DNA from: Oscarella lobularis
Taxonomy: Eukaryota > Porifera > Homoscleromorpha > Homosclerophorida > Oscarellidae
Reading direction: 5' to 3'
NCBI RefSeq assembly: GCF_947507565.1
Contig: NC_089176.1
Location: forward strand, 124,001 to 188,000
Length of the DNA stretch: 64,000 nt
This document shows positions 20,918 through 33,799 of this stretch, piece by piece. The notes under the pieces are model-generated. The model was not told the origin of the DNA, searched no databases, and saw only the letters and a list, made by a program, of their open reading frames with translations. The translations under genes were made by a program, and so were the position numbers. Within the stretch, counting starts at the first letter, position 1. Every line of letters starts with the position of its first letter.

Positions 20918-23900
20918 ATGTCTCCTCCCTTGCGCACAGTAAGATAAGATGACTGGCCTTTAGTTCAATTTGGAGCTGCTTGTCCCACAAAAGCAGGCTC
21001 TCCTAACGCTAGCTTTCTATCTAACTTTTCTAGATGTGAACTGTACATGCAAAAACGAAATCGACACTGCGGCTTTGAAAGACAGAATAGAAAGAGAAAA
21101 ACGCATTCTTCGAAACTTCTCCCGCGTCCTTGGAGTCCAAAACTGGAAGAGTAGCGAGAATTGGAATTCGGATCTTCCCTTATGTTGCTGGAAGGGTGTG
21201 ATTGCTCCGGGGAAAGGTTTCGTTATTGGTATCTACCTTCCAAGCAATAATTTATCCGGATCCGTTGAGAAACTGAAGTTACTTTGGAACCTGGAAGACC
21301 TTCAGTTTCTAAACTTAGCGTCCAACTTCGGTATTCATGGTTCGCTGACCGCTTTCTTGCCGCCTGAAAAGGAGCTCCCTCTCATTGTTTTTAAAATGAC
21401 TTCTACTATGCTTACGGGTCCCATTCCCTGGACTACCTTAGGATCCTATCAAAATATTTCCTTCCTTCAACTCAACAATTGCAAATTAAAAGGAAATGGA
21501 ATGGGACATGAGGTGGGAAAGTTGAAATGTTTGAGAGTTTTAAATATTGCAATGAACGACTTGGGCGGCTTGCTACATCCAAACATAAGCCAATTGCATA
21601 ATCTGTATGCCATGGACTTGACTTTGTTGTCGTTTGAAGGAAACATAAGCCAACTGTTTTCGCTGACAAAGATGGAATATTTTCTTTTAGGTAAAAACAA
21701 ATTAAAGGGTCAACTGCCAGAACATATGCATCTTATATGGCCAAATCTTAAAGTTCTAGATCTCAGCAAAAACCTTCTTACTGGAAGCATTTCATCAAAA
21801 ATGCAATTTCCAATCAACACTACTATAATTGATTTGAGTCAAAATCAATTGGAAGGCGAGTTTCCGTCTTCGGTGCTTAACGCTCCAAACCTAATATCTT
21901 TGGACGTTTCTCAAAATGGTTTTCGTTCTTTTTCGCCCCAACCTGAGCACAGTGCTCTTCCGAAAATACAAATTTTGGATTTTAGCTTCAATCCATTCGA
22001 AAATCTTGAAACGCATAGGCTGGGACAGTTATTTCTCGGTCCTTTTCGAAGTAGAAAACAAAAGTGTCCGATTCTGACATTCGACTTTGCATCGACCGGT
22101 CTCCAAGGAGAATTAAGTGAACTGCTGTGGTCATCACTTGACTATCTTGTTGCATTGAGGCTATCAAATAACAAGTTGAGAGGCAGGATTCCACGTCCTG
22201 AATATGAGCAGTCTTACCTTCAGGTGATCGACCTTAACACAAATGACCTTCAAGGGCCGATACCAGAAGGATTTGAACTTTTTCGATCTCTTAAATTAAT
22301 GAACTTTCAAGGAAATAGAAAGTTACGGAGCAAAAACAAAACAAATCCGATACCAAGGTTTGCTACAATTAATTACAATGTAGCAACAGGAGGAAATAAG
22401 GCGAATTTTCGATGTCCTCAAATTCAAATAAATCAAAATAAAGGCGGATCGGATTATGATGGTTTGCTGTACGTCGATAGCAGTTACTACTACTACGTGC
22501 TGTGCCGTTGCAGCAGGGAGTATTTTGGCTTTTACGGAAATTGTAGACCATGTAATTTCAATCATTCCAGATGCCCAGGAGAAACGAACAACAGCGTTAT
22601 CTACATGGAAAAGAATACATATCCAGTTCCAAGTCCCGATAATATGACAGATCTCATTCTCTGCGATTCCGTGTACAAGGACAGTTTTCGCTGCAATCCG
22701 ACTAACAATTGCACCTGTCATCTCAACGACGACGGTATAACTGTGTCGTGTAACAATAGCTGCTTGTGCACTAGCCACGCTTACGGACGACTCTGCTCTC
22801 AGTGTGAACCTCACTATTACCGTGAAGGCCAAAAATGCCATCCGTGTAAGAAAACAAAATTTCAAGGTATTTCCGTTGGGCTTGCAATTGTTGGCATATT
22901 CTTTGTGCTATTCTTGACGTGGGCATCTGAAAAACTTCAAAAATACGGACATCATTTTATCTGCCAAAGAAAGGTGGCAAGATTGGTAAATACGATTTGT
23001 TACATTGCTCTATCGCTGGCAATAATTTTGTTTGGAACTTTTCACGTTTTACCTGCTTGGATCGTGGAAATCTATTGCACCTTTGTTCTTCTAGCAGTTT
23101 TTGGACGTCTTAAAACTATCAAAGCGTTTGCTATGACATTGATTATGTACGTTCAAGTTATGGATTCGCTCAATGTCACAAGTCTGCACGTTGAATGCAG
23201 GTACTGCTCGTTTGCTACGGTATTGGATAAAATGAAAGTGTTCAAAGTGACAAGGTGGCTCAAAAACCTAATAAATTTCAATTTCTACGGATTTTCGTGC
23301 TCGTTTTCACCCTTATTTTCTCCTCTTGGACGACTACTCTTTCTAGTTGTTGTTCCTTTTGTTGTAAGCGGATTCGAATTATTCTTATTCATTCTCGATT
23401 ATCAGGCAGACTGCTTTGCTATACGAAAGAGGCCTCTTGCTTATAGACAAAGAAAGAAGAAGAAACTTTTTGAATTGGTGAAGATAAAAGCAAAAGAGCA
23501 GCTTCTACTTCTTTTGAACGTTTTCTTCTATCCCATTACTAACCAACTTATTCAAATCCTTCTTCCATGTGTTATCAATCCTGGAACGAATGACTACTAT
23601 ATGAAAGCGTATCCCTGGATCGACTGTTCCTCCGCAGAGTACAGAATTCTGCTCATACTTGGCATAGTACTTACGGTTGCTTATATTGGCCTCTTTCCAG
23701 CCACAATCTGTTTCTTGCTAAGAAAACGACTGCAGCTGAGTTCAAATCGGAGACGAGGTCTTTGTCTATCGTATTTGGACGTTCTGATCTGCTGCTACAA
23801 AAAACCGTATCAGAAATACATGGCGGTTTTTCTAATGCTTCGTCGATTAGCACTTGCGGTTGTTATTTCTAGTTTTCCTCTATCTCAGCAAGCCATTCAA

Positions 23901-24209
23901 GCAATTTTATTCAACCTGTTACTCTTTGGATTTAGTTATTTTATTGCAACTGCAAGACCTTTCATTAGCTATACCAAGTGGAACTTGGAAAGTTGGGTTG
24001 ATGTCGCGGCGTCATTTGCCATCGCAATCACCTTTAACTGCATGACAAATCGCGACAGTTCTCTGACTTCTGAAATTTCGGAAGCATTCGTTTATGCTCT
24101 CAACGTTCTTTTCGTGCTTTTTGTTGTGGCGGTCACAATTATTCACTTCGTGGTATCAAGAAGAGAGATTCAACAGAGAAGAAGCAGAAAGCAGTACAAA
24201 AAACTTTGA
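20918..24209 (+). CDS. Plant-type LRR ectodomain with Cys-rich stalk and about 10 TM helices
   Basis: A large membrane protein I cannot name. My model has a 21-base exon (20918-20938, MSPPLRT), a 58-base intron (GTAAGA...AAGCAG) and one exon to 24209. The join produces a clean signal peptide (MSPPLRTALLTLAFYLTFL). Next comes an N-cap with ENWNSDLPLCCWKGV, like plant LRRNT_2 caps, then about a dozen LRRs of the plant type (NNLSGSV, NNKLRGRIPRP, TNDLQGPIPEGF). At about residues 480-625 there are many cysteines and NxS/T sites (CTCHLNDDG, CSQCEPHYYREGQKCHPC), EGF- or TNFR-like. From about 630 to 1065 there are roughly ten hydrophobic helices, one at GISVGLAIVGIFFVLFLTW and the last near FVYALNVLFVLFVVAVTIIHF, and a basic tail. 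There is no kinase domain. Codons are visibly more AT-rich than in ATAD5 or the cadherin. It may be a receptor or channel; function unknown. Confidence 0.85.
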
Positions 24210-24289
24210 AAAGGAGAATGTATTAGTGATAGGCCTTTCCGCAATTTTTTGTGTCTGTTTGTGAGCTATTGACGGCTATTTACACTAAC

Positions 24290-24299
24290 ATCACGTGAC
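24290..24299. promoter_or_regulatory. E-box TCACGTGA about 95 bases before the RPTOR start
   Basis: The string CATCACGTGACC contains the CACGTG core in the extended form favoured by MiT/TFE and USF-type factors (compare the vertebrate CLEAR element GTCACGTGAC). Its place just before RPTOR is suggestive. The same motif recurs elsewhere in the window, so specificity is unproven. Confidence 0.3.
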
Positions 24300-24391
24300 C
24301 GCAAGCCTAGTGAGCGCACGCTCATCCCCATCCTCTCTTGTTTCCTCTCCTTTTTCCTTTCGAAGGCGCCGCTGGAGTCGGAATCGGGGTG

Positions 24392-27300
24392 ATGGCTGCG
24401 CACCGTTTCGGCACCTTCGAGTGCGATCTGGCAGCGGACGATACGGACGATGCAGACGACGTCGAGACGGAAAGCGAGCTCGAATGGCGTCTTCCATTGT
24501 GTTTCGTTCAGCGGCGTCACTTCGAGCCGATCGAAGCACCGAAAGAGCTTCTGTACAGTTGGAGAATGAAGGAGCGAGTAAGTCGAAGGGTAGCGAGGGC
24601 CCCCTTGTTATCGAACGTCCCCAATATGGGCCACCCCAAAGGTGAGCACGGGCGTTCTGTATTATTTTGAGAGTGAACGGAGAAATAGAGAACCTTTGCT
24701 TCGTACGCAGAGGGACCAAGATTAGTTAGGCAGCATTTCAAATATTCTCGAAGAGAGGATACATTATAATCTCTCGTTTTTTTTACTCGAAGATGAAGAC
24801 TGTGAGCGTTGCACTTGTTCTCTGTCTCAACGTCGGCGTTGATCCGCCGGACGTCATGAAGCCGTCGCCTTGCGCTCGCATGGAGACGTGGATCGGTGAG
24901 TAATAAGACTCACTAGGACTGGAGGAGAGAGTCGAGCCTTTTTCGTATTAGATCCGATGTCGATGGCTCCGCAAAAGGCGCTCGAAACAATTGGGAATAC
25001 ACTCCAGCGACAGTATGAAAGGTGGCAGCCAAAGGCAAGCGACTATAAGAAATGTATGTGTATTTTTTTTTGATGTGGATATCTCTTTAGGCGAGATACA
25101 AGCAGAGTCTCGATCCGACGACGGATGACGTGAAGAAATTGTGCACTTCTCTTCGAAGGAACGCAAAGGCACGTGATTTTTCTGAGAGAAAATTTACGGC
25201 AAAGGAGGAAGAGCTAAACTCTAGGGTGAACGCGTCTTGTTTCACTACAATGGACACGCCGTTCCGAAGCCGACGACAAACGGCGAAATCTGGGTTTTCA
25301 ATAAAGTGAGAAACCGTGGAAAGGGGAATTTTCTAGCGGGGATCATTAAATGATGACGTAGAGCTACACTCAGTACATTCCGCTCTCGCTCTACGATTTG
25401 CAATCGTGGATGACAAGTCCGTCGATTTACGTCTGGGACTGTAACAACGCGGGTACGTTGAATAAATAATAATTAATATATACAGACATACGGTATAGAT
25501 GATAGTCGTTTCAATTGTTCAATTATTATTATTAGCTTGAGATGCATTCTAATGACGTTTTCTTTTCAAGGTCTTGTTCTTGATTCCTTTGAAAAATTTG
25601 CTGATCAACGGACAAACGATCATCGAGTAAGCATTAGACATCATTTTCGGTCAGTATATACGTTTTTCTTTTCCTCAGGCGCGTCTGAAAGCTCAAGGGA
25701 CGTACGACCCGGCGACAATGAGTCCTCCTTTACCGCCGCCTGCCGTTCAAAACTACATTCAAATGGCTGCCTGCGGCGTCAATCAACTTCTGCCCATGAA
25801 TCCGGAACTGCCCGCGGACTTGTTCACATGCTGCCTGACGACGCCAATCAAGATTGCCTTGCGTTGGTGAGACAGGAGCATTTCGAGACGATTCCTTATA
25901 GTAACTCCTGTTAATGTTTCTCTTCATCTTGTAGGTACGTCTTGCAGAAGACGAACAGACTGAGGCCAAGTGTCAGTCTCGAAGCTTTGGACAAGTGAGT
26001 CTCATAGAATAGACTTGAGGAAATAATATCAATTGTTTAGAATCCCCGGTCGTCTAAGCGATCGTCGGACTCCTTTAGGCGAACTGAATTGGATCTTTAC
26101 TGCTGTCACGGACACTATAGCGTGGAACGTTCTGCCTCGCGGTGAGCTTTTAGATGCCGGTTTGTTTATTAGTGTATTATTTTTTTTTTGATATAGATTT
26201 GTTTCAGCAACTTTTTCGTCAAGATCTTCTCGTTGCAAGTCTCTTTCGTAATTATCTACTGGCGGAGAGGATCATGAGATCGTATCACTGTGTGCCGGTA
26301 ACGACGCCGTCTCTTCCTGAAACGCACAACCATCCGTTGTGGTAAAGACGACGTATTCGAAAGGAAGAAAAATGTAGAAACGTATTTTTTCACGCAGGCA
26401 ATCTTGGGATTTATCTGTTGACTTGTGCCTATCTCAACTCCCGTCACTCCTTGAGGGAAACAGCACTTTTCAAGTGAGACGAGAAGTTTTTTATTAATTA
26501 TAGTCATAGTCGAGTCTAGCATTGCACGTTATCAATAATGTCCCAAAAAGTGAAGGGCGTTTGTCACCTTACTCGTTTTCCTAGTTTTCGCCGTTTTTCA
26601 GTGAACAACTGACCGCCTTTCAAGTTTGGTTGGCACTTGGCGAGAAGGAGAGAGACTCGCCCGAACAGCTTCCCATCGTTTTGCAGGTAAGCGCCTCGCG
26701 GGCGAGGAAAAATTCTCGTGTTCCTGTCAACCATTGTGAATTTAGGTTTTGCTCAGTCAAATGCACCGGCAAAGAGCGCTGGACCTATTAGGGAAATTTC
26801 TTGACTTGGGTCCTTGGGCTGTGGAGCAGGTCAGTTATAGTTTGGGGGCTACGTTTTTTATTTCTTTTCTCTGTAGGCTCTTTCTGTTGGCATTTTTCCG
26901 TATGTGCTGAAACTACTTCAGAGTACGGCGAGAGAACTCCGGCCCATGCTGGTCAAAATATGGGCGAAAATACTTGCCGTCGATCCAGTAGGGACATTTA
27001 GTCTGATTGAAATGTTAGAGTGTCATCATCTGTCTTCGCAGACCTGTCAATCTGACTTAATAAAGGACGGAAGCCATCGCTATTTCTTAGCGATTCTTTC
27101 TGACCCATACGTCACGGTACGAAAGCCTGGTTATGACCAGACGGCAATAGCACTTTCATTTCCTTCGTCGCAGCCCAATGAAAGAACGATGGCCGCTTTT
27201 GTTCTGGCAACAATCGTCAACAACTATCCTCAAGGCCAGGCAAGTTCCTATAGGAAGCATCAATATTTGTTAATCCGTTTTCCTTGTCATATAGGAGTTA

Positions 27301-30300
27301 TGCGTAAAGGGTCAGCTGATTGCCCTGTGCCTGGAACAGCTGCAGGAACGACAGCGAGTGCGTCGCCAATGGCTTGCGATTTGTCTCGGCCGAATTTGGC
27401 GAAACTACGAAGAAGCGAAGTGGGTCGGCGTGCGCGACCGCGCTCACGAGAAACTCTACACTCTCCTAGCGGATCCTCACCCGGAAGTAATTAGCAAAAA
27501 AATTGCATTTCGATTGCTTTTAAATTAATTCCCAAAGGTTCGAGCGGCTGCCACATTTGCATTGGGAACGTTCATTGGGGTCGTTTGCGAGAGAAACGAT
27601 CACGTGAACGCCATCGACAACAGCGTTGTCTCCAAGCTCCTGACTACAGCCAACGACGCAAGTCGACTAGTAAGACAGGTGAGTAGGAGAAAATCATCAG
27701 ATTGACTCTTCTTAGGTATGATTTTTCTCTCTCTCATAGGAACTGGTGGTCGCTCTCCAAGGCTACGTGACGCAACTCGAAGGGACAATGTCCGCCGTCG
27801 CCGCTCTCATGATGGAAGAGGAGCGACAGAAGGAGGAGAAGATGAAAAGCAATCAGAGTCTCAGCACGGTGCACGCATCGGGCGAATGGGTCGTCGTCAA
27901 TCACAAGGACACCGAGTCTCCCGTCGTACAAGCTCTCAACAACATCGGCATTGGATCGCAGACGACGACGGCGGCGGCGGCGGCGACGGCTATGTCATCG
28001 TCTACGACGTCGTCTTCGTCGTCGCCAAGGAAGGTTCACGTGAAAGCGGAAGGCGGAGTGGCGAAGAGTTCTAGCGTTCCGCGTAGTCTTACTGCGTCTA
28101 GTTTGGGTGGCGGCGGCGGCGGAAGGTCGCATTCGCCGACGACGACAATTGCGCTACCGGCTGTCGTTATGGCGACGAGCAGCGGGAGTAGCAGTTTGAG
28201 TAGTGGCGGCGGTAGTCCGAACACGGGCGGCGGCGCGTCGAGTATGATAGACCCAGGAATGATGAGATCGTCGCCTTTGTTTGGGTTTCATCCCGTCTAC
28301 GTCAACACGTGGAAGGCAAGGCCGAGGGGAAAATAGTCGCTTCATAATTGTTTGCTCTTTTTTAGGTCCTGTTGTCATTGTACAGCGATCCTTTTCCGGA
28401 CGTTGCGTCGTCTTCGGCGGCTGTTGTCAATCAAATTCGTGCTCGAGTAAATACATTGTAATTAATATTTGCGCTTAGTCATCTTCTCTTTTGAGGCAAT
28501 GAATTCCGCTCAGCCCCAACGGTGTCGAGGGAGTTCCGTCGGATCGCACTCGGCACCAAGTTCGCCGACAGGCCGACCGAAACAGCTCATTGGCGAAAGG
28601 TTTGCTAGATTGACTGCTTAGCTAAGATAGCTAGCTATTGACGTACTACTTATTTTTTCACCGTTAAATTACCAAACAACCATCCTTGAAGTGTAGCAGC
28701 ATGGGGAATTTGATAACGAGAAACTTTTTGTTATAAATTTTCTAGTTTGAATATCGTTACGTGTGACGCCTACGCTGAGGGCCCTTGCGTTGATTAACGT
28801 GTCTAGTGTCTACAAGCCTGATCTGTAGCCTAAAAGACATTGAGTAATGCGATTTCTTTTGCAGCAGCTCGGGATCGACGATAGTCTCGCCCGAGCTGTC
28901 ATTAGCCGGTAGAGGCGAATTGAATATGATGGCGTCAGCACCAATTGGCAGAATGCCGACGTCGACGAAAAGAGGCACGATGCCGTCGGCAAGCAGCGCA
29001 AGTGCGCTGTCGGCTCGACATTCGGAGCAGTTTTCGACGAAGAGGACAATCTTTGGAAGGGGCCCTTCGTTATTCCAAAAGGCAAGCTTCATTGATCAAG
29101 AAAGCGTACACTATATTAATGGAAAACGTTTCTTTTTTTTCAGAAAGCTGGACAAACAGACTCGCCGGCTGCGTCAGATGATATTCAGCACCACCAGTCG
29201 TCGACACAGCTTCTGCGTCACCCGCCTCAGGAACAAATTGGCGTACTGAAGACAGACTTCTGCGAATGGAGTGCTTGTCATTTTTCTCGTTCAACAACGA
29301 GGGTAATGTTAACCTTTTTGCCTTGTCTCGACTCACGATATTCCTCCTCCTATATTCTAGGTGCCGGACTATCGAGATCAGTACAGTGACGCCTTCCTGG
29401 AGCGAGAAAAACGTTTTCGACGCAACGCCAAAGTTCGAAAAAATTCTGAGCCAGAGCGGAAAAAAGCAGGTTTGCTTGCATTTTAGCGTAGCTCTACTTA
29501 ACTGTATGGTCTACTCTTGCTCGTTTTTTGCTTGTAATCGTCTTTATCATTCGGTACCATACAGTAAAGAGGCGCGTTTTTCAATTTTTAGCGCGTCTTT
29601 TTAGCTGCAGACCGCGCACAAAGCTAGCCTAATACGATCCTAAGCCTCTACCAAAGCCTTGCATTTTACGCTTTCTCTCTCTTTTTTTTTGTAGACAAAT
29701 GTAAACTTGAAGATCAAATTTTAGTCAACCGGACCGCTCACCGTCCGTACTGCCTGCGCTTTCATCCCTATGAGACGGAACTAATCGTCGGCGAAAAATC
29801 CAACATTGGGTAAGTCTGAGTCAACCTTCTGTCTTCGCTGACAAACGTTCACCTCAAGGATCTGGGACTGGGAAAAGGGAAGACGAATGCACCTCTTCTC
29901 GAATCGATCGCCGAAGCACAGTCACATCACCAATCTAGATTTCGTTAATCCTCACGACAAAAGCTTTCTTCTGGTCGGCACAGGTAAGGGCTAACGTTAA
30001 AAGGATATTATTAATCAGGGCGAAAAGCGTTTGAAAATAGGCTGCGCGTATTTTTCTATTGATTATCGATACCCCAACTTCTTAATTCTAGAGGGCTCAG
30101 GGGGAATTGTTGTCGAGTCATTCGCTTTTAAAATTATACACTTGCAGATGACGGAAATGTTCGATTATGGAAAAACTATGCCACGGCTGGACCGGAACTG
30201 GTAACCGCTTGGAGAGCACTGTCAGAAAAGTTGACGTCTTCGACGCGAGGTAAACGCTATTGGAAGGGGAGCGACTCGACGCTCTCTCCAACTTTGTGTG

Positions 30301-31261
30301 TGGTGATTTAGGCTCTGGATTGGTATTGGAATGGAAACAGCAGTCAGGCCGCCTGTTTGCATCCGGCGATGTCCGCTACATACGCGTTTGGGACGTTGCT
30401 AAAGAGATGCAAGTTCAGGTATTGGGGAGACTATTATAGGTGGCTGCCTTACGCTCTTACCTTCCTTTAGGATATTGCCACCGGTGCCGAAAGCTGTGTC
30501 ACGTGTCTGACAAGCGACGAAGCTGGCCGATCGCTGCTGGTTGCCGGCTGTGGAGACGGAACAGTTCGACTGTTTGATCATCGCTGTCCGTCGGGAGAAA
30601 AGTAAGAATCGCCTCGCTTTGCACGTGTAGATGATATGACGATTTATTCAATGATTGATTTCCTTCTCGCAGCGTTGTTTCGAGTCACGTTATGACGTTG
30701 AAGGAGCACAATTCGTGGATCGTCAAAGCGTTCATGCAACCGGGAACCGACGGAAAAATCTTGACCGGAAGGTTCGTTTCGCGCGGCGCAGAGAGCGATG
30801 GTCACTCTCTCTCACTGTAGCATGCACGGTGACGTTAAGCTTTGGGATCCGCGTTTTACGGAGTCGGTCAAAACCATTCGGCTCTCGTCAATGTTGAGTA
30901 CGCTGGCATTTCATGAACGGGCCAACATCTTTGCCTAGTATACCATGCGTCACGTAGATAAGAGTTCTCGTTTGATTATCTTTTTTCTAGTGGATCAGCC
31001 CAGTCGTCATCGACGGATGACATGATAAAGATATACAATCTAAATGGTAAAACGCTCAGCACTATTCGCTACTTATCTGGGTTTATGGGCAATCGGATAT
31101 CTCCAACTTCGTGTCTTGTGTTTCATCCTTACAAGGTACGTCTTGCCCTGTCTGCTTTCTAGCCGCTAAATGATCGATTGCACTCTCTCTAGTCTCTCCT
31201 GGCTGTTGGAAGTCAGGATTGCATTTTGTCAGTGTACACTGGCGAAAGGCCAAAAAAATGA
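24392..31261 (+). CDS. RPTOR: Raptor, mTORC1 scaffold, many short exons
   Basis: Raptor recruits TOS-motif substrates to mTORC1 and docks the complex on lysosomal Rag GTPases. Exon 1 (24392-24577) reads [12 protein letters not shown] to SWRMKER. The next exons give [74 protein letters not shown] and [16 protein letters not shown]. This is the conserved caspase-like N-terminal domain, with NGHAVPKPT and VWDCNNAG. The armadillo/HEAT part includes [41 protein letters not shown] and [32 protein letters not shown] serine/glycine-rich linker follows at about 27830-28300. The WD40 propeller occupies about 29860-31259 ([52 protein letters not shown]). The stop is at 31259-31261. Vertebrate raptor has NGHGVP where this has NGHAVP. 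Confidence 0.94.
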
Positions 31262-31453
31262 GGATGACAAAAGATAATGTAGGTTTTTTGGACTTTAGTG
31301 TGTACAGTTACCGGCTATTGTGCGGTCGGTTATTATTCTAGATTTTGTCTCCCTTCGATCGTTTTTTTAATGGAAAGTTATTTTGATTGATTTGTTAGTG
31401 TCTGACACGGCGGACAGAGTGTACCGCGCCCTTCCCTTCTAGCGCGCGCTGTC

Positions 31454-32333
31454 ATGGAGCTCCAAGACGAACACTACGTGAAATCGACGTACATAGAGAC
31501 AGTTCGTGCTCTTATCGTAGCTTTAACAATAGTTTGACGTTGTTCAATAGGCGTCGGGCAATCGAGTGAGTCGCCAATCGGTTCTGTGCGGCAGCCAAAA
31601 CATCATACTAAACGGAAAGGTATTCTAGCCCGTTTAATCGGCGCAAACAATACGACGGTACACAGAGCATTATCCAAGCCGACTGCGTCGTTCGCGGCGA
31701 CTTGGCTAACATCAAAATCGGTCGTCTGTGCGTCATCAAAAAGGGAACGGTGCTTCGACCTGCATTCAAGAAATTCGCCAAAGGGCAAGACATTTTCTGC
31801 TGTGTCGATCGCTGACTATTGCCTTCGTTCGCACACTAAGGGTCGCCTTCTTTCCTCTCGTCGTCGGCGATCACGTTCTGATTGAAGAAGATTGTGTCGT
31901 CAGCGCGGCCAACATTGGGTCTTTTGTTCACATCGGAAAGAACTGTGTCATAGTAAGAGAGAGCCTTTAGTTGAGCTGTCCCTCCATGAGTACAGTACCA
32001 TAGATGTACTAGAGATTAATTAGCATTTATCCTTTTCCTTGAACTTGATCTGTTCCTTCTTCTAAAGGGACGAAGGTCGATATTGAAAGACTGCTGTCGA
32101 ATTGAGGACAACACCGTTGTACCGCCTGAAACGGTTGTACTGCCCTTTTCACGCTTTTCTGGCAACCCTGGTACGTACATACACTCATCTTGACGTGCAA
32201 GAAAACGGGCTGAAATTTTCTTGTAGGACGACAGGTGGGCGAACTACCCGAATCGACTCAAGACATTATGCTCGACTTGACAAAGTCATTCTACCAGCAT
32301 TTTATTCCTCTTAGGCAAGACAAACGAAAATAG
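31454..32333 (+). CDS. DCTN5: Dynactin subunit 5 (p25)
   Basis: p25 is a left-handed beta-helix protein at the pointed end of the dynactin complex, used by dynein for endosome and lysosome cargo. Exons read [79 protein letters not shown], then [37 protein letters not shown]. The rest carries hexapeptide turns ([22 protein letters not shown]) and ends [10 protein letters not shown]-stop. The match to vertebrate DCTN5 runs the whole length. The intron at 31785-31840 (56 bases) starts with GC; no in-frame GT donor is available there. The stop is about 50 bases from the stop of the convergent next gene. Confidence 0.94.
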
Positions 32334-32384
32334 AGCAGCAACTCAACTGGACTGCTACGAAAAGCTACAGCACACTAATCAATC

Positions 32385-33799
<1,415 letters not shown>

